Below are positions 63,905-64,000 of a stretch of DNA of 64,000 nt, piece by piece (the first letter of the stretch is position 1; every line of letters begins with the position of its first letter). The DNA is from Acinetobacter tibetensis (GTDB lineage: Bacteria; Pseudomonadota; Gammaproteobacteria; Pseudomonadales; Moraxellaceae), in NCBI RefSeq assembly GCF_023824315.1, contig NZ_CP098732.1, positions 2,852,001-2,916,000 on the forward strand, given 5' to 3'. Below the pieces are notes generated by a model. The model ran no database searches. It had not been told where the DNA came from and saw nothing but the letters and a program-made list of their open reading frames with translations. A program made the position numbers and the translations under genes.

Positions 63905-64000
63905 GCGCTGAAATAATATAAATCTAATTTATCATTTTTATAAATTTAAAAACTTTTTGGAATAATTTAAGCCCCCATTTATCATCTAACTATCCGATCA

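Noticed and set aside
1..64000. tRNA, rRNA, CRISPR, transposase, integrase or prophage in the window
   Set aside because: I scanned intergenic gaps for tRNA T-arm patterns and for regular short repeats, and the proteins for transposase or phage functions; nothing convincing was seen.

Overview
The window is a stretch of bacterial chromosome from a gammaproteobacterium of the Moraxellaceae, almost certainly Acinetobacter. Evidence: AT-rich DNA with dense short-spaced genes; a metX-metW pair; a leuA far from leuC-leuD-leuB; proteins that match Acinetobacter LeuA, MetX and LpxL closely as I remember them; and a piuA-piuC iron locus. I see no tRNA, rRNA, CRISPR array, transposase or prophage. The species is not determined.

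Layout. 1-5908: start of trigger factor, then two TonB-dependent catecholate-type receptors, each behind a Fur-box-like site, and PiuC. 5909-10483: a candidate leucine-rich leader peptide, leuA, metX-metW and a Sel1-repeat protein. 10527-16600: a GNAT enzyme, rdgB, an AEC permease, tatABC, and directly after it a PhoX phosphatase with a Tat signal. 16655-23828: NRDE protein, lgt, two tandem paralogous membrane proteins, a CHAP-like protein without signal peptide, thyA and folA, a DUF4105 protein, a META-domain lipoprotein and msrA. 23880-31550: tonB-exbB-exbD (also with a Fur-like site), purU, a TetR regulator divergent from an aldehyde dehydrogenase, rpmB-rpmG, and a YbaL-type antiporter. 31615-43913: a long all-minus block with small conserved proteins, ASCH and RRM proteins, a UvrD-like helicase, glycerate kinase, an HdeD-like protein, a putative metallopeptidase, a NYN-domain protein, topA, a PIN-like protein and slyX. 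43947-50185: uup, an acyltransferase, a LysE exporter, lpxL and a glycosyltransferase. 50481-64000: an EEP-family protein, asd, fimV split into two genes, asparaginase, truA, an AraC regulator, infA, an LprI-like protein, then leuC-leuD-lipoprotein-leuB.

How genes fit together. The two outer-membrane receptors, PiuC and the TonB-ExbB-ExbD motor form one iron-uptake theme under probable Fur control. LeuA, LeuC, LeuD and LeuB complete the leucine branch from two loci. Asd feeds homoserine toward MetX. TatABC exports PhoX, and Lgt would acylate the several lipoproteins seen here.

The most striking non-coding element lies at about 50211-50460 on the minus strand. It has eight GGA motifs, at least four of them in hairpin loops, including the loop of a 12-bp terminal hairpin. 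About 64 bp upstream of the inferred start is a palindrome, TGTAGG-N6-CTTACA, one base from the GacA upstream activating sequence. Together these describe a CsrA/RsmA-sequestering regulatory RNA of the RsmX/Y/Z type. Other points of interest are three perfect DnaA boxes in 49 bp (37629-37677), a terminator-like leader before thyA, and the split fimV.
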